Positions 35,901-46,404 of a stretch of 64,000 bases of DNA are shown one piece after another. The position numbers and the translations under genes are program-made. The stretch spans positions 24,180,001 through 24,244,000 of the forward strand of contig NC_071331.1 of assembly GCF_010183535.1 (NCBI RefSeq). The letters run 5' to 3'. This stretch comes from Caenorhabditis remanei (Eukaryota; Nematoda; Chromadorea; Rhabditida; Rhabditidae). The notes under the pieces are model-generated. The model was given only the letters and a program-made list of their open reading frames with translations. It made no database searches and had not been told where the DNA came from. Positions within the stretch are counted from its first letter, which is position 1, and the number at the start of each line of letters is the position of its first letter.

Positions 35901-36740
35901 TGACACCACTGGTGACTTCTGGGCAATGATTTTCCATCATGACTCTGATTTCATTGTCAATCTATGCCAACAGAGCGAGATGGCAACACTCGCCCAATAT
36001 TTCCATTCGGAACCGAATAAGTCTGTGACTTGTGTGCGATACAATGTCCGCACCGAGTCTGCCGATCTCGTTTTCAAGGAAGAAGTGATGAAGAGAGTTC
36101 TAACAGTGACTGATATGGAGTCGTGAGTTGTTCAAATGAAATAAATTGCAATCGAAATCAATGTTTATAGGAAGAAGGTTAAAACGGTCATCCATTTTCA
36201 ACTATTGAACTGGATCGATAAACGCATTCCTAAGTCACACTACGCTGCCATGGAGGTGATGAACGTCGTCAAAAAGAGCAAGGTGAGTTGTTAAGTGTTA
36301 GAGAAGCGAGTTTCTATATTAATTTTCAGAAACACGTTGTGGTTCACTGTAAGGCGGGAGTCGGTAGAACAATGTCGTTTATTGGATTGCAATTCGTCTA
36401 CGAGGAGATTAGCAACAACCCGCAATTCTCAACTGTTATGGAACCGATGCGTAAGATGCGTGAGATGCGTTGGGAAGCAGTGCAGAGTGTGGAGCAGTCG
36501 TTTTGGATTTATCTGGGTGTTGTGCTCCGTTTAGTTCGGGTGAGAGACTGGGGACCATCCGTCAAAATTCAAGTATTTTTGTTACAGGAACTCGGTCTTG
36601 ATATGTCCTACTACGATAAACAGTTTGCACTGTTGCCAGCGTACAGGAGGAAGTATATAGATGACATGAAGGCAAAGAAGAAGAAAGAGAAAGAGGAGAA
36701 AGAGAAGGCAAATAAAAAGACTAAGACGGAGGAGAAATGA
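29921..36740 (+). CDS. WSN-domain receptor PTP 3 (dead proximal, intact distal PTP domain)
   Basis: Sixteen exons with consistent phases (29921-29960, 30011-30103, 30479-30637, 31129-33415, 33465-33536, 33813-34061, 34113-34233, 34398-34615, 34664-34778, 34828-35034, 35086-35633, 35688-35811, 35866-36122, 36171-36282, 36330-36539, 36588-36740) encode 1654 residues. Plan as in gene 2: signal peptide (MKVFAFLSVATAT), Ser/Pro-rich stretch, WSN domain, helical ectodomain, transmembrane helix at about 886-905, PTP 1, coiled-coil linker of about 180 residues, PTP 2, Lys-rich tail. PTP 1 has HCSDGNSAT (no P-loop Arg) and WPAGDVP (no WPD Asp). PTP 2 has HCKAGVGRT, a WID variant that keeps the Asp, and a Q-loop glutamine, so activity is likely. 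The central ectodomain differs strongly from genes 1 and 2, whereas its last 200 residues are nearly the same. Function unknown. Confidence 0.88.
30124..30460. repeat. GGAGCC / GGCTCC simple-repeat tract, gene 3 intron 2
   Basis: Shorter version of the gene 2 tract: GGAGCCAGGAGC units to about 30230, then TTCTGGTTCTTGGCTCC units. Copy number has changed since the duplication. Confidence 0.7.
31089..31107 (+). promoter_or_regulatory. Conserved intronic hairpin before the WSN exon, gene 3
   Basis: TGAACAA-GTGCA-TTGTTCA, a 7-bp stem. One stem base differs from genes 1 and 2. Confidence 0.4.
33598..33698. repeat. Inverted repeat GCGCTCTACCGAAA ... TTTCGGTAGAGCGC, copy 2
   Basis: Foldback with a TCTCTTTTTCTCTGAGTCTC-like interior, in the intron before the transmembrane exon of gene 3. 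The interior closely matches 57372-57472. Confidence 0.6.
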
Positions 36741-36768
36741 GAAGTCACACTAATGTATAACTTGAGTG

Positions 36769-36808
36769 CTTCCTAAAGCATTTTACTCGGTTTTTCTTAT
36801 GAATAAAG
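36769..36808 (+). promoter_or_regulatory. Conserved 3' UTR block and polyadenylation signal, gene 3
   Basis: GCTTCCTAAAGCATTTTACT ... TATGAATAAAG, counterpart of 26487-26525. Confidence 0.5.
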
Positions 36809-37098
36809 ATTTTTGAGGTTCGATCACAATGTTCTCGTTTCCTTTAAAGAGCAAATCGTTAAAAATCGATGAATTCTACTTTTTCCCCCCATAAATCCAA
36901 AAATACCAACCATTTCCATGTCTCCGACACCCAACATGCCGAAATACATGTCGACTTCGTCGTCACTTGACGAATGTCGAATCATTTCTGTCTCTGGTGG
37001 TGTGAAGACGTGGATTCCCCGCGATTCTCCAGAATTTCCTTGCGAATTCATCAAATATTCGCCGATGAATGTGAGAAGTTTGTCGTTGAACCATTCGT

Positions 37099-38643
37099 GG
37101 CGCTATGGGAGTTGGGGGGGGCCACTCAAATTTTCGATTTTTTAGGCAAATTTTTGGCTGAATTTTATTTTGGGTGAATGTATGATTGGGACACTCTATT
37201 TCTAACCTAGAATTCTTAGGCTTAGGTTTCTTAGAAATTCGGGGAAAAAAAAAACAAAAAGACGTTTTTTTTCAGTTTTTTCCCGAATTTCTAAGAAACC
37301 TAAGCCTAAGAGAATAGCGAAAAGTTGTTGTTGTTGTTGTTATTGTTGTTGTTGTTTACTGATTAGCGGTTGCTCATTCTTGGATAGTTCTCCATTCGTC
37401 ATTCATTGCTACCAATGACAGCTCAAGCGGCCCTTCTGAGCCTGAAAAGCTTTAATCTGTACACTGGCTGGCCCGAGGTTGCCAAAATGAATACGGAAGA
37501 TTTTGATGAATATCTCGCAGAGCGAGGCTTGCTTTGGAAAGTGAATCCATGTCCATCGTGCAATGAGCCACGAAAGATTACAAAACAGAAGAACGGGCTA
37601 GGTTGGTGTAATGGAATAGCTGGGTATAATATTAAGCGGTTTTAGGAAATTCCTGCAAGTGGAAATTCGAGTGTTTCAAGCGCCGTTGTCGCGACTCTCC
37701 GATTCAGTGCAAAATCGGATACCTGAAGGGTACTTTTTTTGAATCACTTCATGGGGATAGGAAGAAAGTGTTTCTTGCGAGCTATTTATACCTCACTGCT
37801 CCAATGTCCATCTGTGAACTGTCTAGAAATGTGGAGATTGACGAAAAAACTGCGGTTCAATGGACCCAATGGTTTCGTGACGTGATGGCGGAAAACTTCA
37901 ATAATCCACAAGTCGCTATCGGTGGACCGGGCCAAGTGGTACAGATCGACGAAACTAGTATTGTTAAGAGAAAGCATAACGTCGGTAGAATGGTCCGCGA
38001 TGGATGGCTTGTAGGAGGCATCCAAAACGATTCGCGCGCATGTTTCGTAGAAATCACGGGGAGAAGAGATCAGACGGCTCTCGAGGCGATCATTAAAAAA
38101 TATGTGTTGCCGGGCACAACCATTATCACAGATTGCTGGGGTGGATATAACAGACTCTCCACAATGGGTTACAACCATCAAACCGTCAACCATTCACAAA
38201 ATTTTGTGAACCCAACTACTGGAGCTCACACCCAACGCGTCGAATCGTTGTGGTCCCATTTGAAACGAGGAATTAAGCCGAAATGTGGATTGAAAGGCGA
38301 CCTATGGGACGACCACTACTTCGAGGCTTTGTGGAGATTTAAATATCATGAGGAAGCAAAGTTCTATGAACTTTGGTCGCAAATCGCGAAGAAATACCCT
38401 CTCACCTGATATCCTCCTCTTCTTCCTCTTTTTGTTCTGTTTTTCTCTTTTTATTGTTAACATTGTTGGTTTCAGATGAAAAAATTTTTTTGAAATTTTT
38501 TTTTGAATTAAGGTCAAACAAAGATCAGGAATATTAAAAAAAAAAGCTTACGTAATAAATAGAGTGCCCCAAAATAAAATTCAGCCAAAAATTTGCCTAA
38601 AAAATCGAAAATTTGAGTGGCCCCCCCCAACTCCCATAGCGCC
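37099..38643 (+). mobile_element. Merlin-type DNA transposon, apparently complete
   Basis: Terminal inverted repeats of at least 75 bp begin GGCGCTATGGGAGTT on both ends (37099 on; 38643 back) and are almost identical. The target duplication CCATTCGT is present at 37091-37098 and 38644-38651, and the unoccupied paralogous site with one CCATTCGT is at 26870-26877. An 8-9 bp target duplication is what I know for Merlin. A transposase gene is inside (37406-38409). An internal palindrome lies at about 37203-37315, followed by a GTT microsatellite. Confidence 0.93.
37406..38409 (+). CDS. Merlin transposase (ISXO2/IS1595-like DDE family)
   Basis: Two exons, 37406-37601 and 37646-38409, separated by a 44-bp intron (GTTGGT ... 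TTTTAG), encode 319 residues without stops or frameshifts. The N-terminal part has a zinc-ribbon pattern (CPSC ... CKWKFECF) and the rest is a DDE catalytic core: first Asp in VVQIDETSI, second in IITDCWGGY, then HTQRVESLWSHLKRG near the third position. The start may also be four codons later (MTAQAALLS). Intact coding sequence plus near-identical ends suggest recent insertion and possible autonomy. Confidence 0.9.
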
Positions 38644-38945
38644 CCATTCGTTTCTCTCCAGAATTCCGATGTCTTCTGAATTGAGGATGACCGACTCGTA
38701 CGAGAGTTTGAAGTCGTCGGGCATAGCTGAAAATGAAGATTTCAGTCAAAATTCTAATGAAAAAAAGTAAACTAGAAAAAAACCAATGAATTTCAGCGAA
38801 AACTAAATTTTAGCAAAAATTGTGAATTTTTAAAGATTCCCAACAGAAAAAATGCATTGTCAGTCGATTTTTGAATTATTAATCAAAAAATTCCAGCCAA
38901 AAACGTTGAAAACTCGCTGAAATCAAAATTTCAGCTCAAAAAATG

Positions 38946-39021
38946 GACATGCTCGTCGAATCTGATGCATTGTTCGCAGTGACACCGTCTCTGCGTACTT
39001 TGCATCTGATCCTACGCGCAA
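38946..39021. repeat. Short inverted-repeat element, copy 5
   Basis: ATGCTCGTCGA ... CTACGCGCAAG; counterpart of copy 4 in the D3 duplicate. Confidence 0.6.
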
Positions 39022-39287
39022 GTTTGTTTGAGCCATTTTTAGCAATTTTTGACGATTTTTTATGGAATTTAGAGGGTTTCATGATAAAAATCGGTAAAAT
39101 TTTGTTTTAAAACAGTAGAAATATTTAAAAAGAAGCGATAAATGCTACTTTTTCGATCAGAAACACAATGAATCTTAACAAGAAAGGGAAAACACATTTA
39201 TTGTACAAAAAAGGGGAAAAATGTGAGTATTTAATGTTAGAAAACCGGTAAAATCTTGTTTTTTTCACTCAAAATTAGGTAAAACCA

Positions 39288-42222
39288 TCATGGATTCCAT
39301 ACACAACCCAATATATCGGGTTGTTCATGTTTCTGGTCGGTAGTGAACGGGCGGTCAGTCGAGGAGTACGGTACACACGGGTAGTCGAATGGAATGTTGA
39401 AGCGGGAGGGGTCGGTGATGAGTACTCCGATTTCCCACGAACGGATCATTAGTTGGTCGACGTTCTTCTGGAAAAATGAGATATGGGGGTGGATTTACGG
39501 GCAGGGGTGGGTTTACGGAGGTCTAGGGGTAGATTTACGGGGAGCTTGGGTGGATTTACGGAGACTTTTGGAGGATTTGCGGTAGATTTACGGAAGTTTT
39601 CATGTAGATTTACGAGCTGCTAAGTGTAGATTTACAGGGAACTTGGAGTGGATTTACGGGGAGCTTCGAGATGAATTCTAGTGTAGATTTATAGAGTAGT
39701 AGGGGTAGATTTACGGAAGCCTAGTGTTGATTTACGAGCTCCCTCATGTCGATTTACGAGCTCTTTTCTGTAGATTTCTCCTCTTTCTCTCTCACCTTCT
39801 TCGAAAACGACATCTCTCCCCATGCGGCTTTCGACACGTTCGCACTTGTGAGTAGTTGCCATTGAGCAATCTTTTGGTCGTATTTCACATATGTCTTGCA
39901 GTGAGGGACCGCTTTCGTTCGCCTCTTTGTATTTGATCTCCATTTACACATAAAGTCTTGCAACCATTTTTGACGGTCTGGAAATTCAAAGATTACGGTA
40001 AAACACCGGGATCGTGTCAGGGCACTAGAAAGGCGTCAGGAAACGTTTTGAGGTTTTGGCGCTTTTTCAGTGCAATTTTGCTCCTTGACGCAATTTCAGA
40101 AAGCTGGCGCCTTTTCTGTGCATTTGCGCATTTCTGGTGTCTTGACGCAATCTCAGATGCCTGGCGCTGTTTGAGCGTCTTGACGCATTTTCAGTGCATT
40201 GGCGCCTTGACGAATTCTCAGTGTTTAGGTGTCTCATTGACGCAATTCTCGTGCGTGCTTGCGTCTTTTCAGATCTTGACGCATTTTCAGTGCATTGACA
40301 CCCCATCTCCTCACCATGAACACTATTCCTATAGGGTACGGATCCTCCACCCGCATATCCCTGACAACTATTTCTAACATCCTCAACACACGGAAACACC
40401 AAATACATCTTCGGGGGTTTGTTCTTCGGCGCGGGGTTCGCCGCCTCCAAACTCTTCAAAAATTGGCCACGAAACCAGCTGGAGGGGGCGGAGCCTAGCG
40501 AACCGATCGACGAGCACTGAGCAATGAATGTGCATCGATCCGTGTGCTCGTATTTCGGATCGAATGGAAATTTCTGCGAGAGAATTGTCGAAAGACGCGG
40601 ATGACCGAGTCGGGAGACTTGCTGGGGGTCCGTATGGTATCCGGGTGTCGAGAAAATCAATCGATCGGTTACTGTAGAGAAATCGGTCGATTCTATGAGT
40701 GTCTTCCACGTGGATAGAGGGTTACTGTAGTAGGAGAGGTACTCGATCAGATCCTCTTGGAATGGCGATCTGGAAAAATTTTAGGGGATTTTTGAGCTCA
40801 AAAACCAACTTTTTTGGGCTATTTTACCCAATTTTAGTCATTTTTTACCTCTCAAACTCCGTCTCCCGCCTCATTCCCATCGCATAATAAAATTGTTGTG
40901 TCTTGAATTCCCAGTCGTCTGAAATAAGGTTTGCAGTGGATACGATGACATGAATGAATCCATCGTCACTCTCCAGAATCGATAGTTTCGAGTGATGAGT
41001 GCCGAATGGAATGGGAAGAGACGCAGAGTGTACTGTAACATTCGGATACTGTAGTGTCGATTTACGCAGGTCTGAGACGTCGGGAGCGCCGACGACCAGG
41101 GTGATTGGGGTGGTGGTGCGGAGCGATGGAGGGTAGGAACTGAAAAAAATTTGGCTGAAAATCACTGAAAATGGGCTGAAACTAGAAATGCGTCAAGGCA
41201 CGAGAGATGCGTCAAGGAGGCACTGAAAATGCGTCATGACTGAGAAGACGAGTAATTTGGCGGGATTTTGAACATTTTGAGACTTCAAATGTGGAATTTC
41301 GGAGCAGTTTGGTGTCGATTTACTGGGAGCCTAGGTGTCGATTTACGGAGCGTAAGTGTGGATTTACGTGGACCTAGGTGTGAATTTACGGAACCTCAAT
41401 GTCGATTTACGAAACTCTTCGGTGTAGATTTACGGGGCTAGGTGTCGATTTACGGAATCTCAATGTCGATTTACGATCTTTCTGGTGTGGATTTACGCAG
41501 CGTAAGTGTGGATTTACGAGACCTAGGTGTCGATTTACGAGCTTTCTGGTGTGGATTTACGGAACACTGATATGGATTTACAGGACCTGAGATCTCGTAA
41601 ATCTACACCGTAAATCAACAATTATTGATTTTTGTGAATTTTTTCAGCCTATTTTCAAAATTTCTGGTGCCTTGACGCGTTTTCGGTGCCCTGACGCATT
41701 TCGCGTCCCACTAACTTCACTAAAAACTCGAAATCAATCATAAAATTCATGTGAAGCGATGAAATCGGTCGGATATCCGCAAGAATGTCCTCCAGTGATC
41801 GGGATCCCTCGGATTCCTGCAGGGGTACTGTAATTCCGCCGATCTGGAAGGAAAAAATGGGGTTTTGGGTGGGAAAATCGACTTTTTGAGCTGAAAATCG
41901 GTTTTTTGAGTGAAAACCCTACTTTTTGAACTAAAAAGCGGCTTTTGGAGCCAAAAATTGACTTTTCGAGCCAAAAATCGACTTTTTAAGCCAAAAAAAA
42001 CCCGATTTTCCGCCTAAAAATCATATTTTTAGCTCAAAATTCATCATTTTCATCGACTTTTCCACTTACCGGCGTAAAATAAATCGTTCCCGACTCCAAA
42101 ACCGATTTCCTCTTCAAATTCGTCGTCTTTTCTCCAGAATCCTTCTGTAAAATGGGCGGAGCCACCCGCTTCGCCTGACTAGTGGACGCCTCTTGACTAG
42201 TGGACGGGATGGAGCGTTTCAT
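39288..42222 (-). CDS. TDP1: Tyrosyl-DNA phosphodiesterase 1
   Basis: Six exons with consistent phases (42222-42070, 41843-41716, 41139-40849, 40769-40315, 39977-39796, 39467-39288) encode 462 residues. TDP1 removes stalled topoisomerase I from DNA 3' ends. A short basic, Ser-rich N-terminus is followed by LEDILADI ... NFMIDFEFLV. The first HKD motif is HHSKLSILES ... TANLISDDWEFKTQQ, and the second is VPHCKTYV ... LTSANVSKAAWG. The end (SWEIGVLI, STDRPFTTD, CVWNP) also fits TDP1. The start ATG lies directly behind TTTTCAG and only 176 bp after the TP53RK stop, so co-transcription is plausible. Exon 2 uses donor AA|GTTAGT; a GTGAAG four bases earlier would break the phase. A partial copy lies at 27507-28291. 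Confidence 0.93.
39480..39780. repeat. 'GATTTACGGGGAGCT' direct repeats in the last TDP1 intron
   Basis: About twelve GATTTACG units with the spacer phrase GGGAGCTTGGGTG, matching the D3 copy at 27700-27970. Confidence 0.7.
40000..40310. repeat. 'TTGACGCATTTTCAGTGCATTGGCGC' words in a TDP1 intron
   Basis: Ten or so imperfect units alternating TTGACGCA(A/T)TTTCAG and TGGCGC. This block is absent from the D3 copy, where the deletion starts. Confidence 0.6.
41290..41600. repeat. 'GATTTACGGAAC/GATTTACGAGCT' direct repeats, TDP1 intron 2
   Basis: Fourteen or so units of (T/G)GATTTACG with CTAGGTGTC or CTTTCTGGTGT spacers. Confidence 0.65.
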
Positions 42223-42398
42223 CTGAAAATTTCGTTAAAAAAGCTGAAAAAACCGGAAAAAAAAAGATTTCAGATAGAAAAAATGGATTTTAACATTAAA
42301 AAAATCGCAAATTTTAACAAAAAATTGATAAAAATTGTAACAATTTATATAAATATTAACAAAAAACACATAAAATTCAAATTTCCCGCCGGAATTCT

Positions 42399-45300
42399 CT
42401 ATCCAATCATATCGCGTTTTCGGCCACGAAGACGGATCTCGTTGAGCTTCTTCTCGACTGCGGTGAACTGCAAAAATATTGATTTTTAGGTGGAAATCGT
42501 GATTTTCTGTGTTTTTTTAATGAAAAAATCAGGTTATTTTCACTATTTTCACCTTAGAAATGGAGAAATACAAAAACGCGTCCAAGGCGCGCCAGTCCAA
42601 CAAAAATCGACAAAAATCGAACAAAATAGTGAATTTTACGTTCTAAAGCTCAAAATTTAGTGATAAAAATGTTATTTAGATGTCTAGAAACAAAAACGCG
42701 CCAAAGGCACGCCAGAAATTCGTTTTCCAAAGAGAAATTTGAAATTTTTAGTGAAAAAGTGATTTAAAAATGGTTGTTGGGTGATTTTCCGGCGGAAATT
42801 GTGCTTTTCTGTGGTTTTTTGATGAAAAAAACGGGTTATTTTCACTATTTTCACCTTAGAAACCGAGAAATACTGTTAATTCAAAAAACGCGTGCAAGGC
42901 GCGCCAGGGGCTCGACTTTTCCGAGGTTTCAAGCCAAAAGTGATTAAAACTAGTCTAAAGCTGTAATTTCTCAGCTGAAAACTTGAATTTTTCACACAAA
43001 AATCCAAAATTTGATGTCAAGAACACCGTTTTTGAACGTCAAGACGTCGAAACGAAAAACGCGCCAAAGGTGCGCCAGAAATTAATTTTTCAGCCGGAAA
43101 AAAGGAGTTTTCGAGTCAAAAACGGGTTTTCGACCGATTTTCCAGCTGAAAACTCACATTTTTCATGCTAAAATTCAAAATTCCGTGCTAAAACACCTGT
43201 CAGGACGTCCCAAACTGGAAAATGCACCAACGGTGCGCCAGAAATTCATTTTCACCCGATTTTGGTCAATTTTGAGCGTTTTTTTCGGTAAAAAATCCGA
43301 TTTTTTCATCATTTTCAGATGCAAAAAGTGTATTTTACCTGTTTCCCATCAGCGGTCTTGTATCCCTCCATAAGTCCTGCTAATAGTGCGTGTGAATTGT
43401 GATGAGTACTCACCACCGCCCTCTCCAATACGTACAAATCCACACCTTTCTCTTCGGGCGTTACCTGAAATAAACAGAGGAAACCTAAATTTTACTAAAA
43501 TTTTGAGGGGATACAGTTGAAAGCATCTGAATCTGAGTTAACTAAAACCATACTTGCAAACACTTGATCCTGGATTCAGGATCTCAAGGATCCAGGTTTC
43601 TTACTGTAGCTTGATCCTGGATTCAGGATCTCTATGATCCTAGTGTCTTACAGTAGCTTGATCCTGGATCTCTGGATCCCTGGATCTTAGGGATCCTAGT
43701 GTCTTACTGTAGCTTGATCCAGGATCCTGAATTCAGGATCTTGAGGATCCTAGTGTCTTACAGTAGCTTGATCCTGGATCCTGGATCCTAGATCTCTATG
43801 ATCCTAGTGTCTTACTGTAGCTTGATCCAGGATCCTGAATTCAGGATCTTGAGGATCCTAGTGTCTTACTGTAGCTTGATCCAGGATCCTGAATTCAGGA
43901 TCTTGAGGATCCTAGTGTCTTACTGTAGCTTGATCCAGGATCCTGAATTCAGGATCTTGAGGATCCTAGTGTCTTACTGTAGCTTGATCCTGGATTCAGG
44001 ATCTCTATGATCCTAGTGTCTTACTGTAGCCTGATCCGGGATCCGGGATCCTAGATCTTAGGGATCCTAGTGTCTTACTGTAGCCTGATCGTGGATCCTG
44101 GATTCAGGATCTTGAGGATCCTAGTTTCTTACTGTAGCCTGATCCAGGATCCTGGATTCAGGATCTCTATGATCCTAGTGTCTTACTGTAGCTTGATCCA
44201 GGATCCTGAATTCAGGATCTTGAGGATCCTAGTGTCTTACTGTAGCTTGATCCTGGATTCAAGATCTTGAGGATCCTAGTGTTTTACTGTAGCTTGATCC
44301 AGGATCCTGGATTCAAGATCTCTATGATCCTAGTGTCTTACTGTAGCTTGATCCAGGATCCTGAATTCAGGATCTTGAGGATCCTAGTGTCTTACTGTAG
44401 CCTGATCCGGGATCCGGGATCCTAGATCTTAGGGATCCTAGTGTCTTACTGTAGCCTGATCGTGGATCCTGGATTCAGGATCTCTAATTATCTAATTTTG
44501 CTTCTTTCAAGGCGATTTTCAGCGATTTTTCATAGAAAATTGCCTTGTTCAAATGAATTTTTCAGTTTTTTCGACGTTTTCCGTGTAAAAAAACACTATT
44601 TTCAGCCTCAAAATCGTACCTTTCCCTGTTGTGACAATCCGAAATCAATCAGCGCCAACTTCTCCATGCATCCCTCTTTCAGAATCATATTCGACGTCGT
44701 CAGATCTCCATGAATCAACCCTCCTCTATGCAATTTTCCAAGTATTTCCCCCAGAATCCGTCCGAATTCATCCATTTTTTGATCGAATTCCTCTGGTTTC
44801 AGTTGGGAAATCCACCATTTCGCTGTGGGTCCTCGAATATATTCCATTATCAGTTGATTCTTTTCAGAGTCTATGAAATACACTGTCGGAGTGATGATTC
44901 CGAGCTGAAAATTCAAAAATATGGGGATTTTAGGCTCAAAATCGGCTCAAATTGTCTAAAATCAACATTTTTCATCGATGTTCGACTAAAAATGATGCAA
45001 AAAACGTTCTAATTCGACGGAAATGGCGATTTCAACTAAAAAGTATATTTCTGGCGCACCTTCGACGCGTTTTTCTTTTGGATGGCTAAAATTTGAGTAA
45101 AACTGAAGAAAAACATGAGATTTTGAGTCAAAAAGGTGAAAAAAACCGAATTTTTCGTCGAAAAAACTGCTTAAATCCACAAAACAATGTGCTAAAATTG
45201 TCAAAAAAGTACGAAAACTGCATTTATGGCGTGCCCTCGGCAGCGTTCTTCACTTTTCAACTCTCAAGGATCTAAAAGTATGATTTTGATGCAAAAAACT

Positions 45301-46404
45301 AATATTTTGGACTAAAAATGATGAGAAAATCTGATTTTTATCGAAACAATCGCTGAAAACCAACAAAAATCTAGAAAAAGTGCAATTTTCAACCGAAAAA
45401 TGAATTCTGGCGTGCCTTCGGCGCGGTTTTTGTTTCTGGCACTTTAGAAACATTTTTTGCTCTAAATTTTGAGTTTCAAAACGTCAAATTCCCTATTTTG
45501 TTCGAAAATTGCACCTAAAAGTCATTTTTTGACTGAAACTGGCGCGCCTTTGACGCGTTTCGAGTTGATCTGTCCATACTTCTCTAGCCTTCCACATTCC
45601 CCTCACTTCCTGTTTCGTTCTCGCTTTATTCAGACGTGTGTCGAGTGTCGGGTGACGGTATCCCTTTGAGAATCTGTAAATTTCCAAAAAAATTCAAATT
45701 ATTGGTTCAAAAACCATCAAAAACATCACATTTTTATGTGAAAAGCATAATTTTCAGCGCTAAAATCTCCTTTTTCGGTTCGACACTCTGAAATTTTGAC
45801 TTCCAACGAGATTTTCAGACAAAATTTGAATATTTTCTGTTAAATTCAGTGTGGTGACAGAAAATTGCGTTTTAACCGGTTGGGGGTGTGAAAAAGGACT
45901 TTTCTAGACTCAAAAACTGAATTTTCAGTTCAAAATGCACCATTTTGGGCTCAAAAACATAATTTACAGCTGGAAAACCGTCAATTTTCATGTGAAACTA
46001 TTCATTTTAAGGCCAAAAATCTTCATTTTACCTCTCCTTAACGAGGGGGGAAAATCTCATCTGATTTTGAGTTAGAAAACTCAATTTTATACTGAAAAAT
46101 CAAAAAAAAATTTAAGTTTTTCAGTCAACATTGTATTTGAACCGGTTCTGAATGATAAAAACTTGAAAATCTTTTTTTTTAAATTCATTTTTCAATATTT
46201 CAGCTGAAAAACATGATTTTCAGCCCAAAAACCTTAATTTTACCTCTCCTTGACGACAGCCTCCCTTCCCAAATAGAGACATTTTGTGATTTTTCCCTCT
46301 GCTCCCTGATAGATGACGTCATTCAGTGCGTACTCGAATCCCGACTCAATCGGAGTCTCGAAATCTGCCTCCTCATCGTTCATCTCATTCGATGATGGCG
46401 ACAT
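42399..46404 (-). CDS. TP53RK: TP53RK/Bud32 kinase of the KEOPS complex
   Basis: Five exons with consistent phases (46404-46244, 45673-45580, 44904-44620, 43464-43339, 42467-42399) encode 244 residues, near the usual 230-255. Bud32 is the atypical small kinase/ATPase of KEOPS, needed for t6A modification of tRNA. Visible motifs: the abbreviated glycine-rich loop YQGAEGKI, lysine in AVVKER, FSKGYRHPTLD with TKQEVR helix residues, MEYIRGPTA hinge, catalytic LIHGDLTTSNM, DFG in LIDFGLS, KGVDLYVLERA, and the basic C-terminal tail EIRLRGRKRDMIG that is diagnostic for the family. The ATG follows TCTAG by eight bases. The intron between exons 3 and 4 contains the GATCC repeat array. Confidence 0.94.
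43560..44490. repeat. GATCC-rich tandem array in a TP53RK intron
   Basis: About sixteen units of 50-60 bp built from GTGTCTTACTGTAGCTTGAT, CCAGGATCCTGAATTCAGGA and TCT(T/C)GAGGATCCTA. Units alternate between variants with CTATGATCC and with TTGAGGATCC, suggesting higher-order duplication. Open frames across it are repeat artefacts. Confidence 0.85.

Larger units (their letters stand above)
36893..38724 (-). pseudogene. ulp-3 exon 1 copy split by a Merlin transposon
   Basis: 38724-38644 encodes the first residues (MPDDFKLSYESVILNSED ...) and 37098 to about 36909 the remainder (... VDMYFGMLGVGDMEM). Apart from the 1545-bp Merlin insertion and its 8-bp target duplication the frame is intact and almost equal to exon 1 at 26950-26690. 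It lies 560 bp downstream of TDP1, presumably the original position of ulp-3. Confidence 0.88.

Noticed and set aside
36918..37177. Plus-strand frames over the ulp-3 exon 1 copy and Merlin end
   Set aside because: Antisense shadow of the ulp-3 exon; the minus-strand frame matches SENP8.
43798..44270. Repeating protein-like frame (VSYCSLIQDPEFRILRIL units)
   Set aside because: Product of the GATCC tandem array inside a TP53RK intron.
43560..44490. CRISPR-like regular repeats
   Set aside because: Units are contiguous diverged tandem repeats without unique spacers, in a eukaryotic intron.
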